The notes beneath the pieces are model-generated. The model was not told where the DNA came from, ran no database searches, and worked only from the letters and a program-made list of their open reading frames with translations. 5,502 bases of DNA, from contig CAJTTS010000174.1 of assembly GCA_910579155.1 (NCBI GenBank), positions 1 through 5,502 on the forward strand, given 5' to 3'. Origin of the DNA: an uncultured Oscillospiraceae bacterium (GTDB lineage: Bacteria; Bacillota_A; Clostridia; Oscillospirales; Oscillospiraceae). This document shows, piece after piece, positions 4,998 through 5,502 of this stretch (its first letter is position 1; each line of letters begins with the position of its first letter). The position numbers were made by a program, and so were the translations under genes.

Positions 4998-5110
4998 GAA
5001 CAGCCCGTCTACCCTCGACAAGTACCGGACTGTTCCCATACACCACACCCGGAGGTTTGGTAAATTTGATTATACCATTCCTCCCGGGTGATTTCAAGGA
5101 GGAATTTTAA
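4994..5110 (+). CDS. 38-residue coupled small protein, unknown function
   Basis: A short gene with ATG 4994 overlapping the RHH stop (ATGA, 4994-4997) and TAA 5108-5110 overlapping the next ATG (TAATG). It reads MRTARLPSTSTGLFPYTTPG, followed by GLVNLIIPFLPGDFKEEF. Exact overlaps at both ends favour real translation over chance. The product is rich in Pro, Gly, Thr and Phe with a hydrophobic core (LVNLIIPFLP) and an acidic end; a single membrane-touching segment is conceivable but not convincing. There is no strong ribosome site before the ATG, so it would rely on coupling from the RHH gene. I do not recognise the family. Another in-frame start, TTG 5066, follows GGAGG (5051-5055) and would give only 14 residues. 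Confidence 0.65.
   Translation: MRTARLPSTSTGLFPYTTPGGLVNLIIPFLPGDFKEEF
5046..5104 (+). promoter_or_regulatory. Alternative hairpins that could hide or free the ribosome site of the next gene
   Basis: TTCCTCC (5078-5084) can pair with GGAGGAA (5098-5104), covering the ribosome site of the 60-residue gene. The same CCTCC can instead pair with CACCCGGAGG (5046-5055) through CCTCCCGGGTG (5080-5090), giving ten pairs with one bulged C and a GGTA/TACC helix in the loop. The two folds exclude each other. Because this stretch is also coding for the 38-residue protein, ribosomes moving through it would open the hairpins, a standard way to couple two genes. Confidence 0.45.
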
Positions 5111-5292
5111 TGATACCTAATCCCGCACCGCGCATTGACCTTGCGTCCATCCCGGACTTCCGGCGCGAGGACCTTGCGAAAGGGGCGCTGGCCTTGACTG
5201 AGCAGGTCTTTTCAATGCCGGGAGCAGAGGAACGCTACCAGGCCTGGCTCAAAGAGTACAGGGCCAGACCGAAAAACGAGGCTTACATCTGA
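5110..5292 (+). CDS. 60-residue hypothetical protein
   Basis: ATG 5110 follows AAGGAGG (5096-5102) at 7 bases and overlaps the stop of the 38-residue gene. The product starts MIPNPAPRIDLASIPDF, continues with a helix REDLAKGALALTEQVFSM (about 19-36), a loop PGAE, and a second helix ERYQAWLKEYRARPK (41-55). It is soluble, with no signal peptide, Cys or catalytic pattern. The two-helix plan suggests a small partner-binding protein. Close linkage with the RHH regulator suggests both work in the control of one element, but I do not recognise the family and assign no function. Confidence 0.75.
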   Translation: MIPNPAPRIDLASIPDFRREDLAKGALALTEQVFSMPGAEERYQAWLKEYRARPKNEAYI

Positions 5293-5299
5293 CCCAATA

Positions 5300-5326
5300 G
5301 GGATAGGAGGGGAAACCCTCCTACCC
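5300..5326 (+). other. Strong GNRA-capped hairpin just after the 60-residue gene
   Basis: GGG-A-TAGGAGGG (5300-5311) pairs with CCCTCCTACCC (5316-5326): 11 pairs with one bulged A and a GAAA tetraloop. It lies 7 bases after the stop and is followed by an A-rich tract (about 5327-5353) instead of a T-run, so it is not a classic terminator. It may stabilise the operon's 3' end or lie in the leader of the next gene. Confidence 0.65.
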
Positions 5327-5368
5327 AAAACAAAAAACCAAAATAAATAAAAGCCCTGGCGTCAAGGT

Positions 5369-5502
5369 ATGTATTTGCGCAAGCGCCAACAACTGAATAA
5401 CCAGACTGAGTACCCACGGAATGGAGAAGTGACGCATTCAGCGCACCAAGTTTCTTATAAAGCGGTGGCGGTCAACCCGAGACGACAGAAGCGCGGGGTA
5501 CT
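5369..5502 (+). CDS. Start of an open frame running off the right edge (partial)
   Basis: From ATG 5369 a frame stays open to the window end for 44 codons, reading MYLRKRQQLNNQTEYPRNGE and then VTHSAHQVSYKAVAVNPRR. It is basic and mostly polar. There is no good ribosome site before the ATG; GTG 5429 with GGAG (5423-5426) only 2 bases away is a poor alternative. The upstream in-frame stop is TAA 5348-5350. No family can be named from this much, and it may be a chance open frame. Confidence 0.3.
   Translation, partial: MYLRKRQQLNNQTEYPRNGEVTHSAHQVSYKAVAVNPRRQKRGV

Noticed and set aside
1..5502. CRISPR array, rRNA, tRNA or insertion sequence
   Set aside because: No regularly spaced repeats, RNA gene signatures or transposase frames were found on either strand.

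Overview
The window looks like the right-hand (late) end of a prophage in a GC-rich gut-type Firmicute of the class Clostridia, possibly near Oscillospiraceae/Flavonifractor. The genus is inferred only from style: strong AAGGAGG ribosome sites, frequent GTG and TTG starts, high GC, and the families present. No host housekeeping gene, tRNA or integrase is visible, so neither the organism nor the exact prophage boundary can be fixed.

Positions 1-3560, all on the + strand, form one compact late operon. In order it holds the end of a tail/baseplate protein, a tail fibre, a 112-residue tail-associated protein with a TTG start, a tiny XkdX-family protein, an XhlA-like membrane-anchored coiled-coil protein, an r1t-type holin and a CHAP-domain endolysin. 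Several junctions are stop/start overlaps, so translation is probably coupled. The endolysin carries a perfect in-frame ribosome site and ATG in front of its C-terminal domain, so the gene may make both the full enzyme and a separate binding subunit. After it comes a micro-ORF that seems broken by a one-base frameshift, then a strong intrinsic terminator.

Positions 3561-3865 contain no convincing gene. They hold a possible promoter followed by a run of adjacent GC-rich hairpins, which may be a small structured RNA. Next are two genes placed back to back: a 118-residue acidic protein on the minus strand, and a 69-residue helix-turn-helix protein on the plus strand ending in its own terminator.

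Positions 4578-4754 are non-coding, with inverted repeats. A near-consensus promoter follows at 4755-4783, embedded in an inverted repeat matching at 13 of 14 positions. It drives a lower-GC operon of small genes: a ribbon-helix-helix regulator, a 38-residue protein that overlaps both neighbours (ATGA and TAATG), and a 60-residue protein. The simplest reading is an autoregulated control cassette of an accessory or mobile element next to the prophage lysis end. The last ~130 bases hold the start of another open frame that runs off the window.
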